Source: JAVBLT01 sp031553315 (GTDB lineage: Bacteria; Verrucomicrobiota; Kiritimatiellia; RFP12; DVOR01). From it: a stretch of 64,000 bases of DNA. The DNA lies in contig JAVBLT010000007.1 of assembly GCA_031553315.1 (NCBI GenBank), forward strand, positions 1 to 64,000, given 5' to 3'. The position numbers were made by a program, and so were the translations under genes. The notes under the pieces were generated by a model. It worked only from the letters and a program-made list of their open reading frames with translations, had not been told where the DNA came from and searched no databases. This document shows positions 45,033 to 54,494 of the stretch, one piece after another (the stretch's first letter is position 1; each line of letters opens with the position of its first letter).

Positions 45033-45671
45033 TTATTCTTTCACATCGAATTTTTCACTGATTGAGGGCCAGTATTTCGCAATGTTTTCAGCCCATTCGG
45101 CGAGCGTGGCTCCCAAAAGGTCTTTGATGCCTTTGATGATGGCGGCATCGGTTTCGTTTTCAATGCCGATCACTTTTTCATAGCGGCTGGTGGAGATTTT
45201 CTCATAGGATCCGTCGGCGTGGATGATGCCGAAAACAAGCGCGTAATGGAGGACGGCCTTGGGCTCCCCGGCAACGGAGAAATCGCCGTCGAGCTCAGTC
45301 ACCTCGCCGTCGAGCACGAAGCGAGGCTCCTCGTGGGCGGAATCGGCGGGGCGGAGGCAGCCGGTGAAGCGGACGGCGTCGCGCGCGGCTTCCTGGAGGA
45401 TGATGTTGAGGTCGCTGTAGAATTCGCCGTTGCGGCTGATGCGGATGCGGTCGCCCGGCAGGCGCGCGGCCAGCGCGCGGGGGCGGACGTCGGGCCCCAG
45501 GCGGAAGCGGTTCACCCGCACGGAGGTTTTGGCAATGCGCTTCGCATCGGGCGCGGGCAGCGCGGGGCGAAGCGTGTAATACTGCCTGGGCTGCACGGGA
45601 TCCGCCTTGGGCAGAAGGCTGCACCCGCCCAAAACGGCGGCAGGCAGAAGGAAAAGAAGGAATCGTTTCAT
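45033..45671 (-). CDS. ABC-transport auxiliary lipoprotein (PqiC-like)
   Basis: The 212-residue protein has a lipobox LGGC with the cysteine at residue 17. An ABC-type transport auxiliary domain follows (QYYTLRPALPAP, then RVNRFRLGPDVRPRALAARL). PqiC-type lipoproteins sit on the inner face of the outer membrane and receive the MCE tunnel. GGAGG precedes the ATG, which comes one base after the mlaD stop. This pairing supports an envelope-spanning lipid pathway. Confidence 0.87.
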   Translation of the reverse strand: MKRFLLFLLPAAVLGGCSLLPKADPVQPRQYYTLRPALPAPDAKRIAKTSVRVNRFRLGPDVRPRALAARLPGDRIRISRNGEFYSDLNIILQEAARDAVRFTGCLRPADSAHEEPRFVLDGEVTELDGDFSVAGEPKAVLHYALVFGIIHADGSYEKISTSRYEKVIGIENETDAAIIKGIKDLLGATLAEWAENIAKYWPSISEKFDVKE

Positions 45672-45672
45672 C

Positions 45673-46737
45673 TTATTTGTCCTCCGGGAGCGGTTTGTTG
45701 ACGATCAGGCGCGAGGGATCCTGGCGAAGCTCTTCCACGAGGGCGGTACCCTGCTCAAGGAGCGCATTGAGCGAATCAAACGTCTCGTTGAGCACGGGGC
45801 TGTTGCGGTTGACAAGGCGCTGAACGGCTTGCGAAAGCGAATGGATGTCGTTGATGACAACGCCGGCATTTTCTTCCGAGAGCGCAACGGCCAGGCGGTC
45901 GAGCGCTTCGGTGGCTTTGTCGCTGAGCACGCCGACCTTCCGGCTGAGGGCGGGCGCTTCGGTTTTCAGCGTGGCCGAGACCGCGTTGAGGTTTTCCAGC
46001 GTGGCGCGCAGCTCGGTGAGCGACCCGGCCACCTCGCTGGATCCCATCACGGCCGAAAGGTCGCCGAGCACATCGGTCAATTGTTTGCGGACTTCGCCGA
46101 GGTTCAGATCCGTCACGCCCTTGGAAATGACCTCGCACATATCCACGACCTTCTGAATGCCGCCCTCGATATCGAGCGTGTCGAGGCGGGCAAAAACCTT
46201 CTGGAACGATTCGGCGACCTGGGCGAAGGCATTGGGCGCGGAGGGCAGATAAAAATGTTCCGGTTTCCAGTCCATCGCCAAATCGGCGCCTTGCTGATCG
46301 CGGCGGTAATCCAGATCGAGAAAGACGACCCCCGTCACGCCCTGCATCTTCATCTGGGCGCGCAGGCCGTGCGCGACCAGCTGGCTCAAGCCTTCCTCAG
46401 TGAAACGCGGGTGTTTCTTCAGGTCGATGCTGAAAAGCACCCTCACATAGCGGTAATAGCGATATGGGCGGCGCTTTTCGTGCGAAAGGTCGGCCTGCTG
46501 CGGATAGACCGCGGCCACAAAGCCGATTTCCTTCACCGTGCCGATGGTCACGCCGCGATACTTCACGGCGGAGCCCACATCGAGCCCCTGCACGCTGTCG
46601 TCGAAATACGTTTCCACATAAAGCTGTTTGTTGAAAAGGGTTCCCGAGCCGAAGACCATCAGACCGGCAATCAAAATGACCAGCCCGGTCAGCACGAAGA
46701 AACCGATTTTCGCATAATTTGCTTTGATTTGTCCCAT
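45673..46737 (-). CDS. mlaD: MCE-domain substrate-binding protein (MlaD family)
   Basis: The 354-residue protein has one N-terminal membrane helix (about 12-30) and an MCE domain (about 40-150, VQGLDVGSAVKYRGVTIGTV). A long helical C-terminal region (about 165-345) could form a needle or tunnel with other protomers. E. coli MlaD is about 180 residues; the extra helical part makes this one more like the MCE proteins of PVC and actinobacterial systems. AGGAG lies before the ATG. It would carry phospholipids between the membranes. Confidence 0.92.
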   Translation of the reverse strand: MGQIKANYAKIGFFVLTGLVILIAGLMVFGSGTLFNKQLYVETYFDDSVQGLDVGSAVKYRGVTIGTVKEIGFVAAVYPQQADLSHEKRRPYRYYRYVRVLFSIDLKKHPRFTEEGLSQLVAHGLRAQMKMQGVTGVVFLDLDYRRDQQGADLAMDWKPEHFYLPSAPNAFAQVAESFQKVFARLDTLDIEGGIQKVVDMCEVISKGVTDLNLGEVRKQLTDVLGDLSAVMGSSEVAGSLTELRATLENLNAVSATLKTEAPALSRKVGVLSDKATEALDRLAVALSEENAGVVINDIHSLSQAVQRLVNRNSPVLNETFDSLNALLEQGTALVEELRQDPSRLIVNKPLPEDK

Positions 46738-46745
46738 AACTACTC

Positions 46746-47516
46746 CTAGGCGGATTGCACGCTGCGATTGAAAAAGGCGCGGACGGCCGGATGGCTGCTC
46801 CCGGTTTTCAGCTCCCGCGGGGTGCCGATGTCGAGCACGCCGCGGGCGGCCCGGTCGAGGAAGACGACCCGGTCGGCAATCGCCTCAATGCTGGCAAGCT
46901 CGTGTGAAATGACAACCACGGTTCTGCCGAAGGTGCGCGAAAGGTCGAAAATCAGGCGGTCGAGCTCCGCGGAGGTGATCGGATCGAGACCGGCGGAGGG
47001 TTCGTCGAAAAAAAGAATCTCAGGGTCAAGCGCCATGGCGCGGGCGATGGCGCCGCGTTTTTTCATGCCGCCGCTGATTTCGGCGGGCATCAGGTGGGCG
47101 CGGTCAAGCAGGCCGACCTGCTCCAGCTTCATGCGGGCGGTCAGCTCGCGCAGCTCCTGCGGCAGGGCGGTGAACTCCTCCAGCGGCAGCATCACGTTTT
47201 CGAGGAGCGACATGGTTCCGAAGAGCGCCCCGCTCTGATACATCACGCCAAAATGCCGGATCAGCGCCGAGCGGGCCTCGCCCGCCGCCGATGAAAAATC
47301 TTCGCCTGCAATGAACACGCGCCCCGCAATCACCGGGTTCAGGCCGATCATGTGGCGCATGAGCGTGCTCTTGCCGCAACCGGATCCGCCGAGGATAAAA
47401 AGGATTTCGCCGCGTTTGACGGAAAAGGAAACGTGCTCCAGAATGGCCTTGCCGTCGTAACCGGCGGCCACATCGTCGAGGCGGATGACATCATCGGCAT
47501 TGTTTTTTTCAGCCAT
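46746..47516 (-). CDS. mlaF: ABC transporter ATP-binding protein (MlaF family)
   Basis: The 256-residue ATPase has Walker A GGSGCGKS, Q-loop region MYQSGALFGTMS, signature ISGGMKKRGAIARAMA and Walker B ILFFDEPSAGLDP, followed by the switch histidine in VISHEL. The ISGGMxKR signature is characteristic of MlaF/MKL importers. ATG at 47516 overlaps the permease stop by one base (TGATG). Confidence 0.95.
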   Translation of the reverse strand: MAEKNNADDVIRLDDVAAGYDGKAILEHVSFSVKRGEILFILGGSGCGKSTLMRHMIGLNPVIAGRVFIAGEDFSSAAGEARSALIRHFGVMYQSGALFGTMSLLENVMLPLEEFTALPQELRELTARMKLEQVGLLDRAHLMPAEISGGMKKRGAIARAMALDPEILFFDEPSAGLDPITSAELDRLIFDLSRTFGRTVVVISHELASIEAIADRVVFLDRAARGVLDIGTPRELKTGSSHPAVRAFFNRSVQSA

Positions 47517-48616
47517 CACCACCCCATCACATAGAAAAGAACCGCAAACACGCCGTCGGCCACGGCAATGAGCACAATCCCGGTGACAACCGAGCGGGTC
47601 GTGGATTGCCCCACAGCCCCGGCGTCGCGCCCGGCTTCAAGCCCGCAGCGGCACCCCACGGCCGAAACGATCAGGCCGAAGGCCAACGCCTTGACCAGGC
47701 CGCCGAGCAAATCGCCGACCGTCACAAAACTTTTAATCTGAGTGAGATACACCGAAAGCGGAAAACCCAGCGAGGTCATCACCACCCATCCTCCCACAAG
47801 CCCGGCAAACGTGCCGAAGAGTGAAAGGCAGGGCATGACCAGCGTGCCGGCCAGCACGCGCGGCAACGCGAGAAAGCGCACGGGATCAAGCCCCATCGTT
47901 TCCAGCGCATCGATTTCCTCATTGACCTTCATCGTGCCGATTTCAGCGGCAAACGCCGAACCGGAGCGGCCCGTCAGCAAAATCGCGGTGATGAGCGGCC
48001 CGAGCTCGCGCACAATCGAAATGCCCACCAGGCCGCCCACATAGACCTCCGCGCCGAACATCCGCATCGGCATGGCCGATTGGAAGGCGAGAATCAGCCC
48101 CAGCAGAAAACCGATCAGCGCCACAACGGGAATCGCGCGCGCGCCGGCCAGATCCAGCGTCAGAAAAAAATCGCCCCGGCGAATCATGGAAGGGCGGAAA
48201 AGGGCGCGAAGGCAATCTGCGGTCAGCTCGCCGATGTAGGCCATGGTGCTCAGGCATTCCAATGCGGTCTCATGCGTGAACCGGCCCGCGCGAACGGCAA
48301 GCGACGCACGCTCCGGCGGAGGCGCAGGCTGAATCGCCGCCACGGATTTCCCGTAGGCGGCCATGATCGCCGAGACCGATTCGGGCAGCTTTTCAAAGGA
48401 GCATTTGCCGCCCAGGGCTTCAATCCTGCTCTGGAGACCGTAAAGAAAAGCCACCCCGGCGCCGTCGCAGGCGGCCATGCCGGAGAGATCCACCTGCGTT
48501 GCGCCCATTTTGGCGGGCAGGCGCAGCGCCTCCCAAAGCGCCCCCACGCTGTTGACCGTGACATCGCCCGAGCAGACGATCCGGTTTTCTTCAATGCGCA
48601 GTTGCGGTTCGGGCAT
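47516..48616 (-). CDS. mlaE: MlaE-family ABC permease with N-terminal STAS domain
   Basis: The 366-residue protein joins a STAS-like domain (1-100, with VDLSGMAACDGAGVAFL) to an MlaE permease (about 120-366, GGLVGISIVRELGPLITAI). In E. coli the STAS protein MlaB is separate and stabilises MlaF. Here the fusion makes that subunit obligatory. GAGAGG precedes the ATG. It is cotranscribed with mlaF, mlaD and the lipoprotein gene. Confidence 0.93.
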   Translation of the reverse strand: MPEPQLRIEENRIVCSGDVTVNSVGALWEALRLPAKMGATQVDLSGMAACDGAGVAFLYGLQSRIEALGGKCSFEKLPESVSAIMAAYGKSVAAIQPAPPPERASLAVRAGRFTHETALECLSTMAYIGELTADCLRALFRPSMIRRGDFFLTLDLAGARAIPVVALIGFLLGLILAFQSAMPMRMFGAEVYVGGLVGISIVRELGPLITAILLTGRSGSAFAAEIGTMKVNEEIDALETMGLDPVRFLALPRVLAGTLVMPCLSLFGTFAGLVGGWVVMTSLGFPLSVYLTQIKSFVTVGDLLGGLVKALAFGLIVSAVGCRCGLEAGRDAGAVGQSTTRSVVTGIVLIAVADGVFAVLFYVMGW

Positions 48617-48629
48617 AAGACCTCTCGAA

Positions 48630-49784
48630 TCAACGCAGGCGGTCAGCCTGTGCCGCCTTGCGGGCGGCTTCGTCGCGCTCCATCTGTTTAATCATAAAGG
48701 TCACGGGGGCGGCGTTCATCATGCGGTTTTCAAAAACCTGCTGAACAAACGCCGGATCCAAGGCCAAAAAGCCCTTGCCCTGCAATCCCATTTCAAAATC
48801 GGTCGACGACGCCGCCTTCAACAGCTCCGGCAACGCCTGCATCAGCAGAAGCGCCTGTTTCGCCGTCAGCGTGCCGATCGAACCGCCGCCGGCGCCGCCG
48901 TAGACGAGGTCGCCGCGCCTGAGCAGGGCTTCATAACGCCGGCAAAGACCATCCATCGCCTTCTGGGCGTTGGCCACGCGCACTTCGTCGATGCCTTCGA
49001 AAGATTCGACCTCCTCGGGGGCGCCGTCGTCGGGAATCGTGCCGCTGTCGTCGTCATCCGCCGCCACAAGCGGGAAATCGCCCGAAGCGGCTCGCGCGGC
49101 TTCGCGCTGTTTGGTCTCCTCCATGCGTTCCTTCATCGTTTTTTCCGCGGCGGGGCGCACATACGGCACGGCGGGCGGTTCGGGGCGCTTGGGCGGGGTG
49201 AAGGTATAGTCGGCCTCTTCGAAGAGGTCGTTCGCGTCATACTTCTTCTTTTTTTTCTGGCCTGAAAGCTGAGGCGTGGCGGGGCGGCCCAGCGGCGAGA
49301 CCGCAGCGGCGGGGGCGGGGCGGGGTTCGGCCCTGGGGGCAATCGAGGGGGCGGCGTCTTGGCCGACGTAGCCGGCATCGACCCCCGCCTCATCGTCCAC
49401 ATCAATCAAATCGCCGATTCCCAACGCGTCTGCGGCTTCTTTATCTTTGGAGGGGGCTGTGGGGGCGGCGGTTTTCGCAGGCGCGGGCTTTCGTTCTTCC
49501 GGCGGCGCGGGAGGCGCGGCGGCAATCGCCAGCTTCTGAAAAAGAGAGCCGTTGATGAAGATGCCGTTGCCCTTGCGGCCGACTTTGTAAGGCGGGCGGA
49601 TGAGGCGCCCGTCGACGAATACAAAGCCCGATTTCACGGGCGTGCCTTCCGCCTCGCCGAAGAGGGTGACGGCTTCGGGCAGAATCGTCACCGGCTGCAA
49701 GGCGCAAAACGCGGTTGCCCCCCACCCCGCAGCCGTAAGGGCGAGGAGAGCCGTGACGATGCGCCGGCGATTCATCCTTTTCAT
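48630..49784 (-). CDS. Exported protein of unknown function leading the MCE operon
   Basis: The 384-residue protein has a signal peptide and a short N-terminal domain with VFVDGRLIRPPYKVGRKGNG and IFING, a phrase I associate with proteins from this group of bacteria. A long disordered Pro/Ala/Asp/Lys-rich middle (about 90-250) follows. The C-terminal helical part ends near residue 384. GGGAG precedes the ATG. It lies 13 bases before mlaE. Function unknown; a role as periplasmic partner is a guess from position. Confidence 0.75.
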   Translation of the reverse strand: MKRMNRRRIVTALLALTAAGWGATAFCALQPVTILPEAVTLFGEAEGTPVKSGFVFVDGRLIRPPYKVGRKGNGIFINGSLFQKLAIAAAPPAPPEERKPAPAKTAAPTAPSKDKEAADALGIGDLIDVDDEAGVDAGYVGQDAAPSIAPRAEPRPAPAAAVSPLGRPATPQLSGQKKKKKYDANDLFEEADYTFTPPKRPEPPAVPYVRPAAEKTMKERMEETKQREAARAASGDFPLVAADDDDSGTIPDDGAPEEVESFEGIDEVRVANAQKAMDGLCRRYEALLRRGDLVYGGAGGGSIGTLTAKQALLLMQALPELLKAASSTDFEMGLQGKGFLALDPAFVQQVFENRMMNAAPVTFMIKQMERDEAARKAAQADRLR

Positions 49785-50040
49785 GCTTCGCTCCCTAAAA
49801 AAAGCTCCGTTTTGCCGTACTGCTTCATCCTCTGAAGCCCTGGCACCAAAAGTCGAACAGCTCCCCGGGCGGGGTTATGTTTCCGGCCTGAGCCGGCGTG
49901 CAATCCCCGCTCGCAATGAACCGTTCATAGCGTTACGTCAGCCAGAGAATATATCGGCCTATTCGCGCACAAAACAGAGCCCACTGTCGTTTCTTCATGC
50001 CGCGCGCCGCCCGGAGCGGCCGCGGCTTTACGAAATTGTC

Positions 50041-52458
50041 TTATCCTTCGCGCACATCGGCGCCCAAACCGTCTTTCAGCGCCTTGATTACGGCGGCGCA
50101 GGCGGCATTGACCTCCGCATCGGTCAACGTCCGCTCCGGCGACCGGAATTCAAGCGTGTAGCCGAGGCTGCGCCTGCCCGCACCAATCGCCTTTGACGTG
50201 AAGATATCAAATAACGTGACCTCTGTCAATTCAGAGCCCGCGTTTTTGCGGATCGTCTTCACAATCTCTTCATGCGCCAGCGCAACGGGCGCAATCAGCG
50301 CAATATCGCGCCGCACGGCCGGATACTGCGGCGGCGCCTTCGCGCGGGGCACCCGGTCGAGACCGCCCGAAAGGGCCCCGAACGCAATCTCGCCCAGCAC
50401 CAGCGGGCTCGTCAGCCGGTACTTGTGCCGCTGGGCCGCCGAAAGCGCCCCCATCACACCGACCTGCCGCCTGCCCAGCAGAATCGCCGCGGCATAGCCC
50501 TCTTCCATCGCAGGGTGGCTGACCGGCTCGAAATTCAGCTTGCCGGCATGTAAACGTTCCGCGAGGGCTTCTATTGCTCCCTTGAGCCACAAAAGCGCCT
50601 CTTCGCTGGAAACCGCCGCGCGGCGGTTGACGGCCGACCGCCCCGCGGGCCCAATCAGGCCGATGGCGACGCGTTCCTCTTCCTGCGGCTTGCCTTCCGC
50701 GCCCGTGAAAAACACACGCCCGATTTCAAAGAGCGCCGCGCTCTCGACCTGGCGCGACGCATTGCGGCCAAGCGCCCCCGCCAGCTGCGGCAGGAGCGAA
50801 TCGCGCATCATCCCGTAATCCGCGCTCACCGGGTTGGGCAGCGCCAGGCGGTTCCGCGCGGAAGGGTCAAACGCGTTGAGCTCCTGCAGCGAAAGAAAGC
50901 TGTAATGAATCGCCTCCGTGAACCCCAGCGCAAGCAACGCATGGCGGCACGCCGAGCGCGCGCGGAAGGGAGAGTCGTCCAGCTGCGACACGGCCGCCAG
51001 GGTCGGCAGCCGGTTGGGGATCTGGTCGAGGCCGTTCATGCGCGCCACCTCCTCGATCAAATCCGCCTGCAGCGTAAGATCCAGGCGCCAGGAGGGAATT
51101 TCAAAGACGGCGCCCTCCTCGGAATCCTCGAAAATCGTCAGCCCCAGGCTCGTGAGAATATCTTTGATCCGTTGCGGCGGCAGCGCCACGCCGATCACCT
51201 CGTTCACCCGGCGATAGCTCAGCGCGATGCGGCGCGGCGAAAGGTCGCGGGAATCGGCATCGATCACGCCCTTGCACACGGTGCAGCCGCCAAAGGCCGC
51301 CAGCAGCGAAACGGCTCGGCGGCTCGCCCAGTCGGCCAGGTCGGGATCCACGCCCCGCTCATAGCGGCGGCCCGATTCCGTGGCAAGACCCAGCTTTGTG
51401 GCCGCAAACTTCGTGGAAGGCGCATCGAACAGCGCGCTTTCAAGCAAAATCATCCCCGTGGCGCTTTCAATTTCACTTTCCGCGCCACCCATAATCCCGG
51501 CAATCGCGACAGGCGCGCGCGCATCGGCAATGACCAGCATGGAGGAATCCAGCTTGCGGGTCACGCCGTCAAGCGTCGTCATCGCCTCGCCATCCTCGGC
51601 GCGGCGCACAATGATCGTGCTGTCGGCCAGGCGCGTATGGTCAAAAGCATGCAGCGGCTGGCCGCATTCCAGCATCACGTAATTCGTGACGTCCACCGCA
51701 AGGCCGAGCGAACGCATTCCGCACTGTTCCAGGCGGCGCGCCATCCACGCCGGAGTCGGCGCCTTCGGATCCAGCCCCGCGGCCACCCGCGCCGTATAGC
51801 GCGGGCACAAATCAGGCGCCTGCACAACCACCTTCGCCAGCGAAGCCACATCGGGCCCCGCCTCGGCAAAAGCCACATCGGGCAAGCGCAGCGGCCGGTT
51901 CAGAAGCGCGGCCAACTCGCGCGCGATACCCACAATGGAAAGACAATCGGGGCGGTTCCAGGTAATTTCCAGATCAAAGATCGTTTCCGGCGCCGGCAAC
52001 AGCTCCGCCACCGGCGACCCCGTCTTCACCGCGGCATCGATTTCCCAGATGCCCTCATGGTTTCCGCCCGGCACACACAGCTCGGAGGCGGAGCACAGCA
52101 TCCCGAACGATTCCACCCCCCGCAGCTTGGCCTTCTTGATCGTGAACCCGCCGTTGGGCACAACCGCACCCACCTTCGCCAGAGCCGTTTTAAGCCCCGC
52201 GCGGGCATTGGGCGCCCCGCAGACCACCTGAAAGAGGTTTTCCCCGTCGGAAACGTTGCACACATGCAAATGATCGGAACCGGGGTGCGGCTCGCAGGCG
52301 ACGATTTCCCCCACCACGAAGCGTTCGCCCAAACCGGCGCCCTCCGCCTCGATCCCCTCGACCTCCACACCTGAAAACGTCAGCAGATCAGCCACATTCC
52401 TCACGCTCTGATCCGAGAGATCCACATAGTCGTTCAACCAGCTCAGCGGTACCTTCAT
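50041..52458 (-). CDS. pheT: Phenylalanyl-tRNA synthetase beta subunit
   Basis: The 805-residue subunit has, in order: an N-terminal domain (KVPLSWLNDYVDL), an EMAP-type tRNA-binding domain (about 40-150, HPGSDHLHVCNV), B3/B4 (about 210-380), B5, and a C-terminal FDX-ACB domain (GYTLEFRSPERTLTDAEV). It joins PheS to charge tRNA-Phe. pheS is usually directly upstream but is absent here; a TlpA-like gene precedes it instead. AAGG precedes the ATG and a promoter is recognisable. Confidence 0.96.
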   Translation of the reverse strand: MKVPLSWLNDYVDLSDQSVRNVADLLTFSGVEVEGIEAEGAGLGERFVVGEIVACEPHPGSDHLHVCNVSDGENLFQVVCGAPNARAGLKTALAKVGAVVPNGGFTIKKAKLRGVESFGMLCSASELCVPGGNHEGIWEIDAAVKTGSPVAELLPAPETIFDLEITWNRPDCLSIVGIARELAALLNRPLRLPDVAFAEAGPDVASLAKVVVQAPDLCPRYTARVAAGLDPKAPTPAWMARRLEQCGMRSLGLAVDVTNYVMLECGQPLHAFDHTRLADSTIIVRRAEDGEAMTTLDGVTRKLDSSMLVIADARAPVAIAGIMGGAESEIESATGMILLESALFDAPSTKFAATKLGLATESGRRYERGVDPDLADWASRRAVSLLAAFGGCTVCKGVIDADSRDLSPRRIALSYRRVNEVIGVALPPQRIKDILTSLGLTIFEDSEEGAVFEIPSWRLDLTLQADLIEEVARMNGLDQIPNRLPTLAAVSQLDDSPFRARSACRHALLALGFTEAIHYSFLSLQELNAFDPSARNRLALPNPVSADYGMMRDSLLPQLAGALGRNASRQVESAALFEIGRVFFTGAEGKPQEEERVAIGLIGPAGRSAVNRRAAVSSEEALLWLKGAIEALAERLHAGKLNFEPVSHPAMEEGYAAAILLGRRQVGVMGALSAAQRHKYRLTSPLVLGEIAFGALSGGLDRVPRAKAPPQYPAVRRDIALIAPVALAHEEIVKTIRKNAGSELTEVTLFDIFTSKAIGAGRRSLGYTLEFRSPERTLTDAEVNAACAAVIKALKDGLGADVREG

Positions 52459-52498
52459 AACGGCCTTTTCCCTTCATGGCAAACCAAAATACCGCGTT

Positions 52499-52527
52499 AC
52501 TCTACCACACCCCGCGCCCCGCTTCAA
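52499..52527 (-). promoter_or_regulatory. Putative pheT promoter
   Basis: TTGAAG (52527-52522) and TAGAGT (52504-52499) are separated by a 17-base GC-rich spacer. The start would be about 35 bases before pheT. Confidence 0.45.
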
Positions 52528-52571
52528 TCCTTTTCCCCCCGCGGTTCGTCATAATGCGGCCCTCCCCGTAA

Positions 52572-52584
52572 GAAGCACGCTCTA
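52572..52584 (-). repeat. End fragment of the MITE-like repeat at the 3' end of the TlpA-like gene
   Basis: On the minus strand TAGAGCGTGCTTC follows the coding sequence, the TAG being the stop codon. It matches the repeat end TAGAGCATATTTC, with the same GTG variant as the 27.88 kb remnant. No second end is visible nearby. Confidence 0.4.
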
Positions 52585-53592
52585 CTCCTGCCAGCTTGAG
52601 ACAAGCCCCTCCAGGGTATCGACGAGGGCGGCGGCTTCGCTTTTAACGGCGCCATCGGCGTTTTCCGCGAAAGGACGAATGGCTTTGAGCTTGAATTCCG
52701 CCTGCTGGCAGGCCATTTTACGCTGGGATTTGCCCTTTTCGGCGGAGGCGGTCAGGGTGGCGATGTCTTTCCGGAAGGCGGCAAGTTTGCGGACGTCGGG
52801 ATTGGCGCTGAGCGTTTTGAAATCGTCGGCAAACCCGGCGGCCTGGCCGGGCATGGTCTTTGCGAAGGCGGTGATGCGTTCAAGCGCCAGGGCGGGGCTG
52901 TCTTTGAGGCTCTCCTGGATCCCTTTTTTCTCCGCGGCGGCCCAGGCGTCGCAGGCTGCGAGAATTTCGGCGGCCTCCTTCCCGGCGGGGGTGTCGGCTT
53001 TGGCCTTGGCTTCGAGGCCTTTCAGAACGGAATCCACGTTTTTCCCGGCGACAAGCTGTTTGGAGAGGGCTTTGTTGTAGACGAGCTCCATGCCGCCGAT
53101 GAGGCTGCCGGGGATAGAGTCGGGAGCGGCTTTGAGGGTGGAGTCGAGAAGCGGCAGCACGTCATTCAGAAAACCGACCTTGACCACTGCGCCCTTGTGA
53201 TCAATCAGCACGGCGGAGGGAATGCCGCCGGGCAGCTGAACGCCGCCGATCCGAAACTGCTGGTAAACGGGATAAGTCACACCGCTGGATTTGAGCAACT
53301 CAAGGATCGCTTTATCGTTACGCCCCTGCAAATGGGCGCCGATCATGGCGAATTTGCCGCTTTTGATGTGTTTTTCATAGAGTTTCTGCATATGCGGCAG
53401 AGAAGCGCGGCAGGGAGGGCAGTTGATCCCCCAGTTTTCGACGAAAAGCACTTTGCCTTCAAGGTCGCTCTCGGCAAGCCTGGGGCCGGAGAGATGGGAG
53501 GCGTCGTTCAGACCGCTGACGGTGTAGGCGAGCTTGGCTTCGGCACGGGCGGCGAAGGCAAGCAGGGCGCAGAGAATCAAAAAGCGTTTCAT
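52582..53592 (-). CDS. TlpA/ResA-like periplasmic thioredoxin-fold protein with helical C-terminal extension
   Basis: The 336-residue protein has a signal peptide, then a thioredoxin-like domain (about 35-160). Its active site NCPPCRASLPHM has Cys-Pro-Pro-Cys, and GGIPSAVLID includes the cis-proline. A helical, Lys/Ala-rich extension of about 170 residues follows, without recognised domains. It could reduce or isomerise periplasmic disulfides. ATG at 53592 has AAGGAAG upstream. Its TAG stop lies in a repeat-end sequence. Confidence 0.85.
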   Translation of the reverse strand: MKRFLILCALLAFAARAEAKLAYTVSGLNDASHLSGPRLAESDLEGKVLFVENWGINCPPCRASLPHMQKLYEKHIKSGKFAMIGAHLQGRNDKAILELLKSSGVTYPVYQQFRIGGVQLPGGIPSAVLIDHKGAVVKVGFLNDVLPLLDSTLKAAPDSIPGSLIGGMELVYNKALSKQLVAGKNVDSVLKGLEAKAKADTPAGKEAAEILAACDAWAAAEKKGIQESLKDSPALALERITAFAKTMPGQAAGFADDFKTLSANPDVRKLAAFRKDIATLTASAEKGKSQRKMACQQAEFKLKAIRPFAENADGAVKSEAAALVDTLEGLVSSWQE

Positions 53593-53627
53593 CTTCAACT
53601 TCCTTTCCTTAATTTAAATGGGAGAAT

Positions 53628-53656
53628 ATCATGTTTATCGCGAAGTGAAAAGTCAA
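53628..53656 (-). promoter_or_regulatory. Possible promoter of the TlpA-like gene
   Basis: TTGACT (53656-53651) and CATGAT (53633-53628) are separated by 17 bases, about 36 bases before the start codon. The -35 is good and the -10 moderate. Confidence 0.4.
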
Positions 53657-53738
53657 AACCTCACATTGTAAATCGCAAATCACCCTTCATAAGAATTTAC
53701 TTCCTTTTCAGGCCCATCATTTGCTACACTGTTTAGTC

Positions 53739-54494
53739 ATGCACCGGCATAGAGTTGAAAGTGAAGCGCTCGGCCACGGCGGGATCCTGCTCTCGAAAGA
53801 GGATGCGCGCCACCTGGTCACCGTGCTCCGCCTCCGCGAAGGGGCGGAAGTGGAGTGTTTCGACGGTTCCGGCAAAACGCGCCTCTACGCCATGGGCCGC
53901 CTTGCGGGAGGCCAATTGGAGCTCACCGCCCTCGCCCCCCTGCGGGAAGCGCCTCCGGGAAAGACAGCCGTGCAGATTTACGCCTGCGTGACCAAAGGCG
54001 ACCGGTGGCTCTGGACCCTCGAAAAAGCCACCGAGCTGGGCGCCGCGCGGATTGTGCCCGTGATTTCCGAGCGCACCATCGTGCGGATCGGCGAGCGCGA
54101 AGCCGAAGCCAAGCGCCGGCGTTGGCAGCGCATCGCGGAAGAGGCCGCCCGGCAATGCGGAACCGCCTGGGAACCCCGGGTCGCGCGGCCCGCGACCCTG
54201 CGCGAGGCCGCCGCCGAAAGCGCGGGCGCAACGACCCTCGTGGCCGCGCTCACGCCCGAGGCCAAGCCGCTCAAGAGCGTGATGTTGCAGATGAACGCCG
54301 CACCCTGGCCGAAGACCCTCGCCTGGTGGTCCGGCCCCGAAGGCGATTTCACGGAAGAAGAGCTCGCCCTTCTTCTGGCGGGAGGAGCCGTCCCCGTGAA
54401 CCTGGGCGAAAACGTGCTGCGCGCCGAAACCGCGGCCATTTACGGCCTGGCCGTGATAAACTGTTTTACACAAGAAGGAAACGCATCCGCGTGA
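53739..54494 (+). CDS. rsmE: 16S rRNA (uracil1498-N3)-methyltransferase
   Basis: The 251-residue SPOUT methyltransferase has an N-terminal PUA-like domain (ILLSKEDARHLVTVLRLREG) and the C-terminal knot with WWSGPEGDFTEEEL and LGENVLRAETA, which bind S-adenosylmethionine. ATG at 53739 begins MHRHRV, close to the family start. Its stop overlaps the GTG of tgt. It opens the plus-strand run of translation and secretion genes. Confidence 0.95.
   Translation: MHRHRVESEALGHGGILLSKEDARHLVTVLRLREGAEVECFDGSGKTRLYAMGRLAGGQLELTALAPLREAPPGKTAVQIYACVTKGDRWLWTLEKATELGAARIVPVISERTIVRIGEREAEAKRRRWQRIAEEAARQCGTAWEPRVARPATLREAAAESAGATTLVAALTPEAKPLKSVMLQMNAAPWPKTLAWWSGPEGDFTEEELALLLAGGAVPVNLGENVLRAETAAIYGLAVINCFTQEGNASA

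Noticed and set aside
49933..49998. 21-codon frame (MKKRQWALF...) between pheT and the MCE operon
   Set aside because: Too short, no ribosome site and no conserved feature. The 256-base gap holds nothing else I could identify.
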